A stretch of 64,000 bases of DNA from Candidatus Bipolaricaulota bacterium (GCA_022838705.1 JALHJZ010000001.1:540689-604688); one strand, 5' to 3'; shown: positions 34,462-44,373, counted from the first letter of the stretch. Notes: generated from the letters alone by a model not told the origin. Program-made: numbers and translations.

Positions 34462-35451
34462 GTGAAGCGTTACCTGGGAAGGAAGCTCGCGATCTACGCG
34501 CTGACTTTCTTCTTGGCCGTCACGATCGACTGGATGATCCCGCGCTTCATGCCAGGGAACCCCGTTCAGACCATGCTTTCCCGCGTCAGCCTCAGGGCCG
34601 AGGCGGTGGATGCCCTGCGGGGATACTACACCCGGGCGTTCGGCCTGGACGTCCCAGTTTGGCAGCAGTACCTGAATTTCTGGCGGGCGGTGTTCCAGGG
34701 GGATTTGGGGGTGAGCATCTACCTCTTCCCCAAACGGGTGAGCAGTATCCTCATGGAAGCTGTACCTTACAGCATCGCCCTTCTCCTCCCCGCCATCCTC
34801 CTCAGCTGGCTCGCCGGCAACAAGTTCGGGGCGTTCGCCGCGCGCCGGAAATGGCTCGATAACACGCTGTTGCCCGTGGGTTACCTCCTCACGGCCACCC
34901 CCTACATGTGGCTGGGCGTCCTCCTGGCGTGGGCGTTCGGGATTGTTCTCGATGTGTTCCCCATTGCGGGTGCCTACAGCTTCCAGATGTCCCCTCACCT
35001 CTCGTGGGCGTTCATCAAGGATCTCCTCTGGCACTGGTTCTTACCGTTCGCATCGCTGTTCCTGGTCATGTTCGGTGGGTGGGCGATTGGGATGCGCAAT
35101 ATGATCATCTACGAGCTGGAGGCGGACTATTCCAAGTACCTGGAGAGCCTTGGCGCACCGGCGCGGTTGATCCGAAAGTACGCGTTCCGCAATGCCATGT
35201 TGCCCCAGATCACTGGGCTTGCGCTCCAGCTCGGCGTCATCGCGGTCGGAGCAATTGTGACAGAGATCGTGTTCTCCTATCCAGGGATCGGCCACCTCCT
35301 CATGCAAGCCATTCAGAACCAGGATTACTTTCTCATTCAGGGTTGCTTCCTGTTCATCATCATGGGGGTCCTCCTCGCCAACTTCGCTGTGGACATCCTG
35401 TACATCATTGTGGATCCCCGCACCCGACGGGGGATGGTGGGGGAGTCCTGA
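34462..35451 (+). CDS. ABC transporter permease, DppB/OppB type
   Basis: 329 residues with about six membrane segments: an N-terminal one (IYALTFFLAVTIDWMIPRFM), a large external loop, then five more. The permease loop is in YLESLGAPARLIRKYAFRNAMLPQITG. GTG start at 34462 follows AGGGAGG. It forms the channel with the next gene, whose ATG overlaps its stop (TGATG). Confidence 0.92.
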   Translation: MKRYLGRKLAIYALTFFLAVTIDWMIPRFMPGNPVQTMLSRVSLRAEAVDALRGYYTRAFGLDVPVWQQYLNFWRAVFQGDLGVSIYLFPKRVSSILMEAVPYSIALLLPAILLSWLAGNKFGAFAARRKWLDNTLLPVGYLLTATPYMWLGVLLAWAFGIVLDVFPIAGAYSFQMSPHLSWAFIKDLLWHWFLPFASLFLVMFGGWAIGMRNMIIYELEADYSKYLESLGAPARLIRKYAFRNAMLPQITGLALQLGVIAVGAIVTEIVFSYPGIGHLLMQAIQNQDYFLIQGCFLFIIMGVLLANFAVDILYIIVDPRTRRGMVGES

Positions 35452-36320
35452 TGGCGGGGCCGACCAAGGAGAAAGGACCAAAGAACGAGTTCCTCTATTT
35501 TGCCTTCCGAAACTGGAAGCTTCGCCTCGGCCTCTTTGTAACTGTATCGTTTCTCGTGGTTGCCCTCGTTGGCCCGTTCATCACGAAGTTCGACCCGTGG
35601 GGCTACGTAGGGCGACCGGCGGAGCCGCCCTCGGCTACCCATTGGTTTGGGACGACCTTCTTCGGCCAAGACGTGTTCAGCCAGTTCGTGCACGGCCTGG
35701 GGCCGCTGTTCCTCGTTGGTGCCCTCGGGGGCGCGCTCGCGACCCTGATCGGGACCGCGATCGGTTTCACTGCCGGCTACCGGGGGGGCGCGGTGGACGA
35801 GGTCCTCAACATGCTCACGAACGTGGTGCTCGTGATCCCCACGTTGGCCCTCCTCCTCCTCATCGCGGCCTACCTCAAGGTACGGAGCTTCCTCATGGAG
35901 GCCGTGTTCATCGGGTGTACGGCGTGGCCGTGGACCGCGCGTGCGGTGCGGGCCCAGACGCTCTCCCTGCGCACGCGCGAGTTCGTTGACCTGGCCCGGA
36001 TCAGCGGGATGAAACCGGGCAAGATCGTTGTCACCGAGATCGCCCCCAACATGCTGTCCTACCTCGTGATGGTGTTCATCCTTCAATTTGGGGGAGCGAT
36101 TCTCAACGCGGCGACCCTTGATTTCATCGGGCTTGGTCCTACTACTGGGATCTCCCTGGGCCTGATGATGAACTACGCCGTCATGTGGGGGGCCCTTCCG
36201 CTCAAGATATGGTGGTGGTTCATCCCGCCCGGGCTGGCCATCGCCCTCATCGTCGGCGCCCTGTATATCACCAACGTGGGCTTGGACGAGGTGTTCAACC
36301 CCAAGCTCAGGGAGAAGTGA
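35451..36320 (+). CDS. ABC transporter permease, DppC/OppC type
   Basis: 289 residues. The N-terminal OppC-type segment (NWKLRLGLFVTVSFLVVALVG) and the HWFGTTFFGQDVFSQ loop are typical. The coupling loop is RTREFVDLARISGMKPGKIVVTEIAPN. Start ATG overlaps the DppB-like stop. The open frame upstream of 35451 is a shadow. Confidence 0.92.
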   Translation: MAGPTKEKGPKNEFLYFAFRNWKLRLGLFVTVSFLVVALVGPFITKFDPWGYVGRPAEPPSATHWFGTTFFGQDVFSQFVHGLGPLFLVGALGGALATLIGTAIGFTAGYRGGAVDEVLNMLTNVVLVIPTLALLLLIAAYLKVRSFLMEAVFIGCTAWPWTARAVRAQTLSLRTREFVDLARISGMKPGKIVVTEIAPNMLSYLVMVFILQFGGAILNAATLDFIGLGPTTGISLGLMMNYAVMWGALPLKIWWWFIPPGLAIALIVGALYITNVGLDEVFNPKLREK

Positions 36321-36323
36321 GGG

Positions 36324-37286
36324 ATGGCCCTCCAGGTTGAGGACCTGCGGGTCTACTACCAAACCCTGCGCGGGGACGTCAAGGCCCTGGACGGGGCCAC
36401 GTTCGGGATCTCAGACCGCGAGATCATGGGCCTGGCTGGCGAGTCCGGCTGCGGGAAGTCCACCCTCGGGCGCAGCCTCATCCTCCTCCAAGCTCCGATG
36501 AAGTACGTGGAAGGGAAAGTCTGGCTCGATGACGAGCTGCTCCCCGTCCACGATGGGGAGTCCATGGTTCCCTTCCGGTTTAAGAAGGTCGCCATGATCC
36601 CCCAGTATGCCATGAACGCCCTCAACCCGACGCGCAAGGTGGGGCGGATGATCGGGGAAGTCCTGCAGTCGCGGGGGGTGCGCCCGCGGTCGGTCCAGGC
36701 CGAGATCCGCAGGAGACTTGATCTGGTCGAGCTCTCCCCTGAGGTCCTCGCCATGTACCCGATCGAACTCTCGGGGGGGATGAAGCAGCGGTTGGTCATC
36801 GTGATCTCGACCCTCCTCAATCCGTCCCTCCTCGTTGCAGATGAGGTCACGTCCGCGCTCGACGTATCCACGCAGCGGGCGGTGGGCCGGATGCTCGTGG
36901 AGTTCCGGGATCGCGGGTTCGTGCGCAGCATGATCGTGATCACCCATGACCTGTCGGTCCTGTACCAAGTCGCCGATACGATTCTCATCATGTACGCTGG
37001 GAAACTGGCGGAGAAGGCCGCCACCGAGACCATCATCCGCTCCCCTCTCCATCCGTACACGCAGCTCCTCATCTCCTCCCTCCCCGAGGCGGGGGGGCGG
37101 TTTCCGGAACGCAAGCTCGCCGGCATTCCCGGCAGTCCCCCCCCGCTCCTCGACCCTCCTGCGGGGTGCCGGTTCCGGGAGCGGTGCCCGGTGGCGTTTG
37201 CCCGGTGCCAGGAGGAGCCCCCGTTCGTGGAGGTCGAACCTGGCCACCGGGTCGCTTGTTGGCGGGTTGGGACACGTCATGCTTGA
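36324..37286 (+). CDS. ABC transporter ATPase, DppD/OppD type
   Basis: 320 residues. Walker A GESGCGKSTLG, signature LSGGMKQRL, Walker B LLVADEVTSALD, and the C-terminal oligopeptide-type extension with Cys residues (CRFRERCPVAFARCQ), which in related proteins binds an Fe-S cluster. It pairs with the next ATPase. Starts four bases after the permease stop. Confidence 0.93.
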   Translation: MALQVEDLRVYYQTLRGDVKALDGATFGISDREIMGLAGESGCGKSTLGRSLILLQAPMKYVEGKVWLDDELLPVHDGESMVPFRFKKVAMIPQYAMNALNPTRKVGRMIGEVLQSRGVRPRSVQAEIRRRLDLVELSPEVLAMYPIELSGGMKQRLVIVISTLLNPSLLVADEVTSALDVSTQRAVGRMLVEFRDRGFVRSMIVITHDLSVLYQVADTILIMYAGKLAEKAATETIIRSPLHPYTQLLISSLPEAGGRFPERKLAGIPGSPPPLLDPPAGCRFRERCPVAFARCQEEPPFVEVEPGHRVACWRVGTRHA

Positions 37287-38268
37287 ACTGGAGAGGGTGA
37301 GCAAGACGTACCGGGTGGGGACGTTTGGGGGCAAGGCCCTCCGCGCTGTGGACGAGGTCAGCTTCAGCGTGGATCGCGGGGAAGTGGTGGCCCTCATCGG
37401 GGAGAGCGGCTCCGGGAAGACGACGATCGGGAAGATGGTCCTTCGGCTCATCCCCGTGACTTCGGGGAGGATCCTCTACAATGGGGATGACGTCGCTACG
37501 TTCAAGGGAGCAGCGCTTAAGGATTACCACCGGCGGGTCCAGGGGGTGTTCCAGGATCCGTTCAGTTCATACAACCCGATCTTCAAGGCTGATCGTGTGT
37601 TCCGAATTGTGCACCAGGAGTTCTTCCCCACCCTAGGGGCCAAGGAGTGGAAGGAGAAGCTTGACCGTTCCTTGAGCGCGGTGGGACTGGCGCCGCGCGA
37701 GGTGCTGAACAAGTACGCCCATCAGCTGAGCGGGGGGCAGCTGCAGCGTCTCCTCATTGCCCGGGCGCTGCTCCTCGAGATTGAGTTCCTCGTCGCCGAT
37801 GAGGTGATCAGCATGCTCGACGCCTCAACGCGCGTGGATGTGCTCAACTTGCTCGCCGGCCTCCGCGAGGAACGGGCCCTCTCGACCCTGTTCATCACCC
37901 ATGACCTGTCCCTCGGCTACTATATCAGCGACCAGGCAGTGATCCTCTATCGGGGCACCGTGGTGGAGCGCGGGGGGATTGAGGACCTGTACGCCCGACC
38001 CATCCACCCCTACACGCAGATGCTCATGGCTTCCGTCCCGCGCCTCGATCGGAAATGGGAGGAGGCCCCGCTTGGGCTCAAAAGCCAACAGGTCGGGCTC
38101 GGCACGGGGTGCGTGTACTACGAACGGTGTCCGTTCCCCTACCGCGATGAGCGGTGCCGCACGGTCAAGCCCTTGCTCGCGGAACGGGAACGGGGGCACT
38201 TCGTCGCCTGTCATCCTCGCCCTGAGGCCCCTTCGCCCGACGGACGTCCCGCCCTGCCGGATCGGTGA
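37279..38268 (+). CDS. ABC transporter ATPase, DppF/OppF type
   Basis: 329 residues. Walker A GESGSGKTTIGK, signature LSGGQLQRL, Walker B LVADEVISMLD. The usual Glu-Pro of DEP is Glu-Val here and in its partner. The C-terminal region has CVYYERCPFPYRDERC, the four-Cys oligopeptide-ATPase motif. Its ATG lies inside the end of the DppD-like gene (8-bp overlap). It completes the five-gene importer. Confidence 0.93.
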   Translation: MLELERVSKTYRVGTFGGKALRAVDEVSFSVDRGEVVALIGESGSGKTTIGKMVLRLIPVTSGRILYNGDDVATFKGAALKDYHRRVQGVFQDPFSSYNPIFKADRVFRIVHQEFFPTLGAKEWKEKLDRSLSAVGLAPREVLNKYAHQLSGGQLQRLLIARALLLEIEFLVADEVISMLDASTRVDVLNLLAGLREERALSTLFITHDLSLGYYISDQAVILYRGTVVERGGIEDLYARPIHPYTQMLMASVPRLDRKWEEAPLGLKSQQVGLGTGCVYYERCPFPYRDERCRTVKPLLAERERGHFVACHPRPEAPSPDGRPALPDR

Positions 38269-38277
38269 GCCTGCTGT

Positions 38278-39441
38278 ATGCGTCCGTTGGGGGACCGCGC
38301 CCATGTCTCGGTCGTCTACCTCTTCTACTACATGGCCCTCGGCGCGTTCCTCCCATTCATCAACCTCCACTACCGCCGGCTTGGCGTGAGCGCGCTTGAG
38401 ATTGGGTTCTTATCGGCGCTTCTGGTCCCAGTCTCCGCCATCGGATCTCTGCTGTGGAGTGGGATCGCGGATGCGCTGGGCAGACACAGGTTGATCCTGG
38501 TCTCCTCCATGGCCCTCTCCATCGGCGCTGTCTTCGTGCTCTCCCAGGTGAGGGACTTCCCGATGATCGTGCTCTGGGCTGCGCTGCAGGCCTTCGTGAG
38601 CAGCCCGATCGGTCCCCTGGTGGACAGTGCGGCGGTGCGGGTGGCGGGGAGGAGCGGGAGCTCGTTCGGGGTCTTCCGGATGTGGGGGACGATCGGGTGG
38701 GCGATCGCAACGCTCGTCGTCGGCACGTTGGTCGAACAATTCAGCCTGGGGTGGGCCTTCTACGGGTACATGGCGTTCATGGGGCTCACGCTCGTGGTCG
38801 CATGGGCGGGGGGAGCGGCCCGTCCCCAGAGGAGGGGGGCGGAGCTTTGGGAAGAGATGAGGTCCGTTCTGCACCACAGGTCGTTCCTTGTCTTCCTGGG
38901 GAGTGTATTCTTCCTCGGCATGACGTTGGGAGGGGAGAGCAACTTCCTCAGCCTGTTCCTGGACAGCATTGGGTCTTCTGAAACCATGATCGGGCTTGCG
39001 TGGACCGTGGGGGCCCTGAGCGAGATCCCGGTCCTGTGGTGGGCAGATCGTCTCACGAAGAGGTGGGGTTCCCAGGGCCTCGTGAAGTTCGCGTTCCTCA
39101 CGTTTGGAGCGCGGTGGATTCTCCTCTCGTTTGTGTCCCATCCCGGATGGGCCCTCTCCCTTCAGGCGCTCCGTGGGGTCTCGTTCGGGGCGTTCCTCGT
39201 GGGCGGGGTGGGGTACACGGTGGAGGTCACCCCAGCTGGGTTGTCGACTGTTGCCCTCGCCATCTTCAACCTAACGGCGTTCACCGTCTCCTCCATCGCG
39301 GGGTCCCTCCTCGGCGGGTACGTATTCGATCGGTTCGGGGGGGCCGGGCTGTTCCGGGTCCTCGGAACCGCCGCGTGGATTGGACTACTGACCCTGGTCG
39401 CCTTAGGGGAACGATCCCCCAGTTGCGGTCACGAGCGCTGA
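38278..39441 (+). CDS. Major facilitator superfamily transporter
   Basis: 387 residues with about twelve membrane segments. The start (YLFYYMALGAFLPFINLHYRRLGVSALEIGFL) resembles the MFS_1-like/LacY-HcaT group, and ALGRHRLILVSS carries the usual cytoplasmic loop. It follows the ABC operon by ten bases and probably moves a related sugar or its product. It converges with the GH130 gene. Confidence 0.85.
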   Translation: MRPLGDRAHVSVVYLFYYMALGAFLPFINLHYRRLGVSALEIGFLSALLVPVSAIGSLLWSGIADALGRHRLILVSSMALSIGAVFVLSQVRDFPMIVLWAALQAFVSSPIGPLVDSAAVRVAGRSGSSFGVFRMWGTIGWAIATLVVGTLVEQFSLGWAFYGYMAFMGLTLVVAWAGGAARPQRRGAELWEEMRSVLHHRSFLVFLGSVFFLGMTLGGESNFLSLFLDSIGSSETMIGLAWTVGALSEIPVLWWADRLTKRWGSQGLVKFAFLTFGARWILLSFVSHPGWALSLQALRGVSFGAFLVGGVGYTVEVTPAGLSTVALAIFNLTAFTVSSIAGSLLGGYVFDRFGGAGLFRVLGTAAWIGLLTLVALGERSPSCGHER

Positions 39442-39445
39442 CGGT

Positions 39446-40414
39446 TCACGCCCCATCTCGCTTCACGAAGTCGAGGATCTCCGCGAGGTGGGCGAACGCC
39501 AGCCCGATCACGGTGTCTGCCGCCCCGTAGTAGATGGCGAGGCGCCCCGTGGGTCCCTCATGGAGTAGGCCGCAGGGGAAAACGACGTTCGGCGTGTCGC
39601 CGCTGCGCTCGTAGTCCTCGCGGGGGGTGAGGAGCGTGGAGCGCGTGCGGGAGAGGACCTTCCACGGTTCGTCCCGGTCGAGGAGAGCTGCCCCCATGCT
39701 GTACACAAACCCGTTGCACTGGGTGATGACCCCGTGGTAGAGGAGGAGCCACCCCTCGTCCGTCTCCAGCGGGGCCGGCCCCGGGCCGACCTTCGTGCTC
39801 TGCCAACCCGGTGCGGGCGCCATGACGAATCGGTGACGTCCCCAATGGACGAGATCGGGGCTCTCGCTGTAGAAGATGTCTCCGAACGGGGTGTGCCCAC
39901 GGTCGCTCGGGCGGCTCAGCATCGCGTAGCTCCCGCGGATCTTCCGGGGGAAGAGGACACCGTTGCGGTTGTAGGGGAGGAATGCGTTTTCCCTTTGATG
40001 AAACCGTGCGAAATCGAACGTGTACCCCACGCCGATCGTAGGGCCGTGATAGCCGTTGCACCAGGTGATGTGGTAGCGGTCGTCCATCCACACCACCCGC
40101 GGATCGTAGCGGTACTCCAATCGCGCGATCTCCTCATCCTCGCAGATCCACGTGATCGGTTGGGGATCGAGGGTCCACCGGACCCCGTCGGGGCTGAACC
40201 CGCGGTGAAGGTTCATCATCCACGCCGAGTTGTCGCAACGGAAGACCCCCGCGAACCCGTCGCCGAAGGGTGCCACCGCGCTGTTGAACACGCTCCTCGT
40301 CCCGGGGACGGCACTGCAGGTGAGGATCGGGTTCCTCGCTGATCTCCACACCAACTCAGTTGAACCTTTTGGCCGCTCTTCCCACGGGATGTTCCCCATC
40401 ACGGGCTCCGCCAC
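39446..40414 (-). CDS. Glycoside hydrolase family 130 phosphorylase (beta-mannoside type)
   Basis: 322 residues, cytoplasmic, five-bladed propeller family. The catalytic Asp is D104 in EYRYDPRVVW, and HGPTIGVGY, WLLLYHG and GLLHEG match GH130. Family members use phosphate to release mannose-1-phosphate from beta-mannosides (beta-1,4 or beta-1,2), saving ATP. This points to manno- or glucomanno-oligosaccharides as the substrate of the locus, with GH3 cutting beta-glucosyl units. GTG start at 40414 follows AAGGAGGT. Exact linkage cannot be told. Confidence 0.9.
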   Translation of the reverse strand: MAEPVMGNIPWEERPKGSTELVWRSARNPILTCSAVPGTRSVFNSAVAPFGDGFAGVFRCDNSAWMMNLHRGFSPDGVRWTLDPQPITWICEDEEIARLEYRYDPRVVWMDDRYHITWCNGYHGPTIGVGYTFDFARFHQRENAFLPYNRNGVLFPRKIRGSYAMLSRPSDRGHTPFGDIFYSESPDLVHWGRHRFVMAPAPGWQSTKVGPGPAPLETDEGWLLLYHGVITQCNGFVYSMGAALLDRDEPWKVLSRTRSTLLTPREDYERSGDTPNVVFPCGLLHEGPTGRLAIYYGAADTVIGLAFAHLAEILDFVKRDGA

Positions 40415-40510
40415 GCCGTACCTCCTTTCCTGATGATCTTACTCCACGGGGTAGAGCGGGGGTCACAGCGGAAGCCTGCGCCGGTCACCGGACGGGAATC
40501 GGGCGTGCGC

Positions 40511-42937
40511 CTAGATCCGGGCCCGGCGGAGGCGGACGGAGTTCGTCACCACGGAGACCGAAGAGGTCGCCATCGCGGCCTCCGCTAGGATGGGGTGCAT
40601 CCAGCCGATCAGCGCCAGCGGGATCATCACCACGTTGTAGGCAAACGCCCAGGCCAGGTTCTGGCGGATCACGCGGAACGTGGCACGGGAGAGGCGGATC
40701 GCCTGGACGACAGAGGTCAGTTCGCCGCGCACGAGAGTCACGTCGCTCGCCTCGATGGCGATGTCGGTGCCGGTGCCGATGGCGATCCCCACATCGGCCT
40801 GGGCGAGGGCGGGGGCATCGTTGATCCCGTCGCCGACGAACGCCACCGGGCCGAACGCCTCCTGGAGCCGACGCACCTCGCCCGCCTTGCCGTCGGGCAG
40901 GACCTCTGCCCGCACCTCCGCGATCCCTACCTCGCGCGCGATCGCTGCGGCGGTGCGGCGGTTGTCTCCGGTCACGATCACCGTGTGGAGGCCCATCCGG
41001 CGCAGCTCTTCGATGGCACGCGAAGCGTCCTCTTTCGGCGTGTCCGCCACGGCGATTGCGCCGAGGGGGCGCCCGCCCGCTGCCACCAGGACCACCGTCT
41101 TCGTTTCCTCCTCCAACCGACGCAGCGCCGCGGCGAGGGGAGACGGATCCACGCCCCGCTCCGCGAGGAGGTACCGCGATCCCACGATCACCTCCTGCCC
41201 ATCCACCTGGGCGATCACGCCCTTCCCCCGCACAGCTTGAAACTGCCGTGCCTTGGGGATCGTCATTTCTTCGGCGTCGGCCCGCCGCACGATCGCCTTC
41301 CCCAGCGGGTGCTCGCTCCCCTGCTCGGCCGCGGCCGCCATCCACAGGAGGTCCGCCGTCGCCACACCAGCGGCGGGGACAAGATCCGTCACCGCGGGCT
41401 GGCCGTTCGTGATCGTCCCTGTCTTGTCGAACGCCACCACGCGCACGGCGCGGAGGGCCTGGAGGGCTCCCCCGGAGCGGATGAGGATCCCCCGCTCGGC
41501 GCCCATCCCGCTTCCCACCATTAGCGCGGTGGGGGTGGCGAGGCCGAGGGCGCACGGGCAGGCGACGACGAGCACGGCCACCGCCGACAGGAGGGCGAGC
41601 GGGATGGACCCAAGGTCGGGGTTCACCCACGGCAGGAAGGACCCGGCCGCCACGAGGGGCTGCATCACCCCCGGGGCGACGATCCACAGGAGAACAGTGA
41701 GAAGGGCAATCGCGAGGATCAGGGGGACGAACACGGCGGTCACCCGATCGGCGAGCTCCTGGATGGGGACCTTCGAGGCCTGGGCCTCCTCCACGAGCCG
41801 GATCACCTGGGAGAGGAACGTCTCCCTCCCCACCCGCGTCGCCCGGATCGTGAGGAGGCCCTCCTGGTTCACCGTGGCCCCGATGACCTCCTGCCCAGGC
41901 CTTTTCTCCACGGGCATGGACTCGCCGGTGGCCATGGATTCGTCCACTGCGCTCTCGCCCTCGATCACGATCCCGTCGGTGGGGATCTTCTCCCCGGGAC
42001 GGACGACGATTACGTCCCCGACCTGGACGGCTTCGATCGGCACCTCGACCTCCGTTCCCTCGCGGAGGACGCGGGCCGTGTTCGCCCCGAGCTCCACCAG
42101 CCTCCGGATCGCCTGGGAGGCGCGGCCCTTGGCCGTCTCCTCCACGTGGCGGCCGGTGAGGTGGAACGCCATGATCATCGCCGCTACGCCGGCGTAGTTG
42201 GCGAGCGGGGTGAAGAACGACGCTGGACCGGTGAGGAACGAGACGGTCGTGCCGAGGGCGATCAGGGTATCCATGTTCGCGGAGCGGTGCCGCACCGCGG
42301 CGAGGGCCGAGCGCCAGGTGCGGTGGCCCACCGCCAAGGCGGGCAGCGCGAGGAGGATCATCCCCGCGTTGAAGGCGGCCGGGGTGGGCCACATCACGCC
42401 CCAGAACATGTCGGGGATCATCCACAGGATGATGGGGACGGTAAGGGCCCACGCGAGGCGCATTCGGAAGCGGCTTTCTCTCATCCTCCGCTCCGCTTCA
42501 TCTGGCGGGGCCACTGCATCCGCTGGATGGGCCTCGTATCCCGCCTCAGCCACGGCGGAGATGAGGTCGCTGGGCGCGGCGAGTCCGGGGACGAACGCCA
42601 CGGTGGCTCGCCCCGTGGCCAGGTTCACGGTCGCGGCGACGACCCCCGCGACCCCGGCCAAGGCTGCCTCCACGTGGGCGGCACACGAGGCGCAGGTCAT
42701 CCCGCCGATGGCGAGGGTGAGCGTCTCCACCAGCACATCGTAACCAGCGTCCCGCACCGCCCGGACGAGGGAGGGAAGGGGCACATCCTCCCCGAGGTCC
42801 ACCGTGGCCCGCTCCGTGGCCAGGTTCACCTCAGCGGAGGCGACGCCGGGGACGCGCGCGAGGGCCCGCTCCACGTGGGCCGCGCACGAGGCGCAGGTCA
42901 TCCCCCGGATAGGGAGGGAGAGGCGAGGGTGGGGCAT
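40511..42937 (-). CDS. copA: Copper-exporting P1B-type ATPase
   Basis: 808 residues. Two N-terminal heavy-metal domains carry GMTCASC (C15/C18 and C82/C85). Eight membrane segments include the CPC motif (VVACPCALGLA) that selects Cu+. DKTGTIT holds the phosphorylated Asp, GDGINDAPA the hinge, and SEHPLG the HP motif. It pumps Cu+ out of the cytoplasm. Start ATG 42937 follows GAGGAGG; the longer frame upstream lacks a domain. No copper regulator or chaperone gene is adjacent. Confidence 0.95.
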   Translation of the reverse strand: MPHPRLSLPIRGMTCASCAAHVERALARVPGVASAEVNLATERATVDLGEDVPLPSLVRAVRDAGYDVLVETLTLAIGGMTCASCAAHVEAALAGVAGVVAATVNLATGRATVAFVPGLAAPSDLISAVAEAGYEAHPADAVAPPDEAERRMRESRFRMRLAWALTVPIILWMIPDMFWGVMWPTPAAFNAGMILLALPALAVGHRTWRSALAAVRHRSANMDTLIALGTTVSFLTGPASFFTPLANYAGVAAMIMAFHLTGRHVEETAKGRASQAIRRLVELGANTARVLREGTEVEVPIEAVQVGDVIVVRPGEKIPTDGIVIEGESAVDESMATGESMPVEKRPGQEVIGATVNQEGLLTIRATRVGRETFLSQVIRLVEEAQASKVPIQELADRVTAVFVPLILAIALLTVLLWIVAPGVMQPLVAAGSFLPWVNPDLGSIPLALLSAVAVLVVACPCALGLATPTALMVGSGMGAERGILIRSGGALQALRAVRVVAFDKTGTITNGQPAVTDLVPAAGVATADLLWMAAAAEQGSEHPLGKAIVRRADAEEMTIPKARQFQAVRGKGVIAQVDGQEVIVGSRYLLAERGVDPSPLAAALRRLEEETKTVVLVAAGGRPLGAIAVADTPKEDASRAIEELRRMGLHTVIVTGDNRRTAAAIAREVGIAEVRAEVLPDGKAGEVRRLQEAFGPVAFVGDGINDAPALAQADVGIAIGTGTDIAIEASDVTLVRGELTSVVQAIRLSRATFRVIRQNLAWAFAYNVVMIPLALIGWMHPILAEAAMATSSVSVVTNSVRLRRARI

Positions 42938-43127
42938 CGTCGTCCTCCTCGAGTCGTTCTTCTTCCACACCATGGTCGGGTCTAGCTTGGGCCGCACTGC
43001 CCTCACCACGAGGGGGCGACCGCCGGGCCGTGCTCCTCCCGGGCCGGATGTTACCTCCTTCCTCCATGAGGATCGGCCGTGGATCCCCCGTGGAAGGCCC
43101 ATGGAGGGGGCCGTCCTGCTGGGCGCG

Positions 43128-43157
43128 TTGGAACGGGGGCGCGCGCTATCGTAGGAT
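43128..43157 (+). promoter_or_regulatory. Promoter of the ferritin-like gene
   Basis: TTGGAA (43128-43133), 18-nt spacer, TAGGAT (43152-43157). The leader then contains a GGGGGAAG ribosome site before ATG 43199. Confidence 0.55.
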
Positions 43158-43198
43158 GGATGACCGTGGCCGATGCGGCCGCGGAAAGGGGGAAGATC

Positions 43199-43498
43199 AT
43201 GCCTGAATTTGGATCGCCGTTCTCGGGGTTAGCGAGTACAAGGAAGCTGACGCAGGCGGAGCTCGTCCGTGCGATCCGGTTCATGATCGCGGCGGAGTAC
43301 GAGGCGATCCAGCTGTACACGCAGCTCGCCGAGTCCACTGACCATGCGCTTGCGATCGCGGTGCTGAGGGACATCGCTGATGAGGAGCGCGTCCATGCGG
43401 GCGAGTTCCTGCGGCTCCTGCGGGAGCTGGCCCCCGACGAGGAGGAGTTCTACGCCGCGGGAGAAAGGGAAGTGGAAGAGGAGATGAAGCGCTCGTAG
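43199..43498 (+). CDS. Small ferritin-like protein (rubrerythrin/encapsulated-ferritin type)
   Basis: 99 residues. Metal ligands appear as AAEYEAIQLY and DEERVHAGEF (ExxH), with further Glu residues in the second helix. Short ferritin-like proteins with this MPEFGSPFSGL start form oligomers that oxidise and store iron, sometimes inside encapsulins; no encapsulin gene is in the window, and I see no long C-terminal targeting tail. Start ATG 43199 follows a G-rich ribosome site; an in-frame ATG at 43160 lies too close to the -10 box. Confidence 0.8.
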   Translation: MPEFGSPFSGLASTRKLTQAELVRAIRFMIAAEYEAIQLYTQLAESTDHALAIAVLRDIADEERVHAGEFLRLLRELAPDEEEFYAAGEREVEEEMKRS

Positions 43499-43506
43499 GC
43501 CACGGG

Positions 43507-44373
43507 TCAGGGCACCGGGTACCAGGCCACGCCCCAACTGCCAGGGCCGACGTGCGCCCCCACCACCGGGCTCATGGTCCACCGCAGGATCTCCTCCGGG
43601 GAGAACTCCCGCTCAAGCCGCTCCCGGACCTCCTCCGCCCACCCTGGGTTGTCCGCGTCATCGACGACAAACCGCACCCCGCTCGCCCTTGTTTCGTCGA
43701 GGTGGCGGCGGGCCTCCTCCACGATGAACTCCAGGCCTTGGGCCGCGGTGCGGACCCGGGTCACGGGGATCGTCTCCCCTTCTTCAGAGTAGGTGAGGAC
43801 CGGCTTCACCCGAAGGATCGAGCCCAGCCAGGCCTGGGCGTGGTGGATCCGGCCGCCGCGGGCCAGGTACTTGAGCGTGTCGAGGATCACGAAGCACCTG
43901 CTCCGGGCCCGGACCTCCTCCCACCGCCCGAGGAGTTCCTCCCGGGAGAGGCCCGTTTGGGCCAGGCGGGCCATCTCCAGGGCCGAAAGGCCGTGCCCGG
44001 ATGCTCCAGTCCGGGAATCGATGATGTCCACGGCGAGCTCGGGGAGCCTCGTCCGGAGCTCCTCCTTCACCCCCGTGGCCACGGCATAGGCCTTGGAGTA
44101 GCGGGAGGAGAGGCATATGTAGATGAGGGCCGGGGACTCCGCGGCCGCCCGCTCAAACGCTGCGAGGAAGTCCTCCCGGGTGGGCTGGGAGGTGGTGGGA
44201 AAACCGGTTGACGCCCGCATCCAGCGGTAGAGGTCCACCCTGTCCATCTCGAGCTCATTCCACGTCTTCCCGGCATAGGTGACGTAGTAGGGGACGAGGC
44301 CGATCCCAAACCGCTCGGCCACCTCCGCGGGAACACCGCTCACGCTTCCCGTAAGCACCTTGACCTTGGCCAT
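43507..44373 (-). CDS. DegV family fatty acid-binding protein (FakB-like)
   Basis: 288 residues. The DegV fold is shown by VKVLTGSVSGVP, PTTSQPTREDF, ICLSSRYSKAY and DSRTGASGHG. FakB proteins hold a fatty acid while FakA phosphorylates its carboxyl group. The FakA-like gene is two genes upstream and plsY is directly adjacent, so the acyl-phosphate can be passed straight to PlsY. The gene abuts plsY with no spacer. Confidence 0.88.
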   Translation of the reverse strand: MAKVKVLTGSVSGVPAEVAERFGIGLVPYYVTYAGKTWNELEMDRVDLYRWMRASTGFPTTSQPTREDFLAAFERAAAESPALIYICLSSRYSKAYAVATGVKEELRTRLPELAVDIIDSRTGASGHGLSALEMARLAQTGLSREELLGRWEEVRARSRCFVILDTLKYLARGGRIHHAQAWLGSILRVKPVLTYSEEGETIPVTRVRTAAQGLEFIVEEARRHLDETRASGVRFVVDDADNPGWAEEVRERLEREFSPEEILRWTMSPVVGAHVGPGSWGVAWYPVP

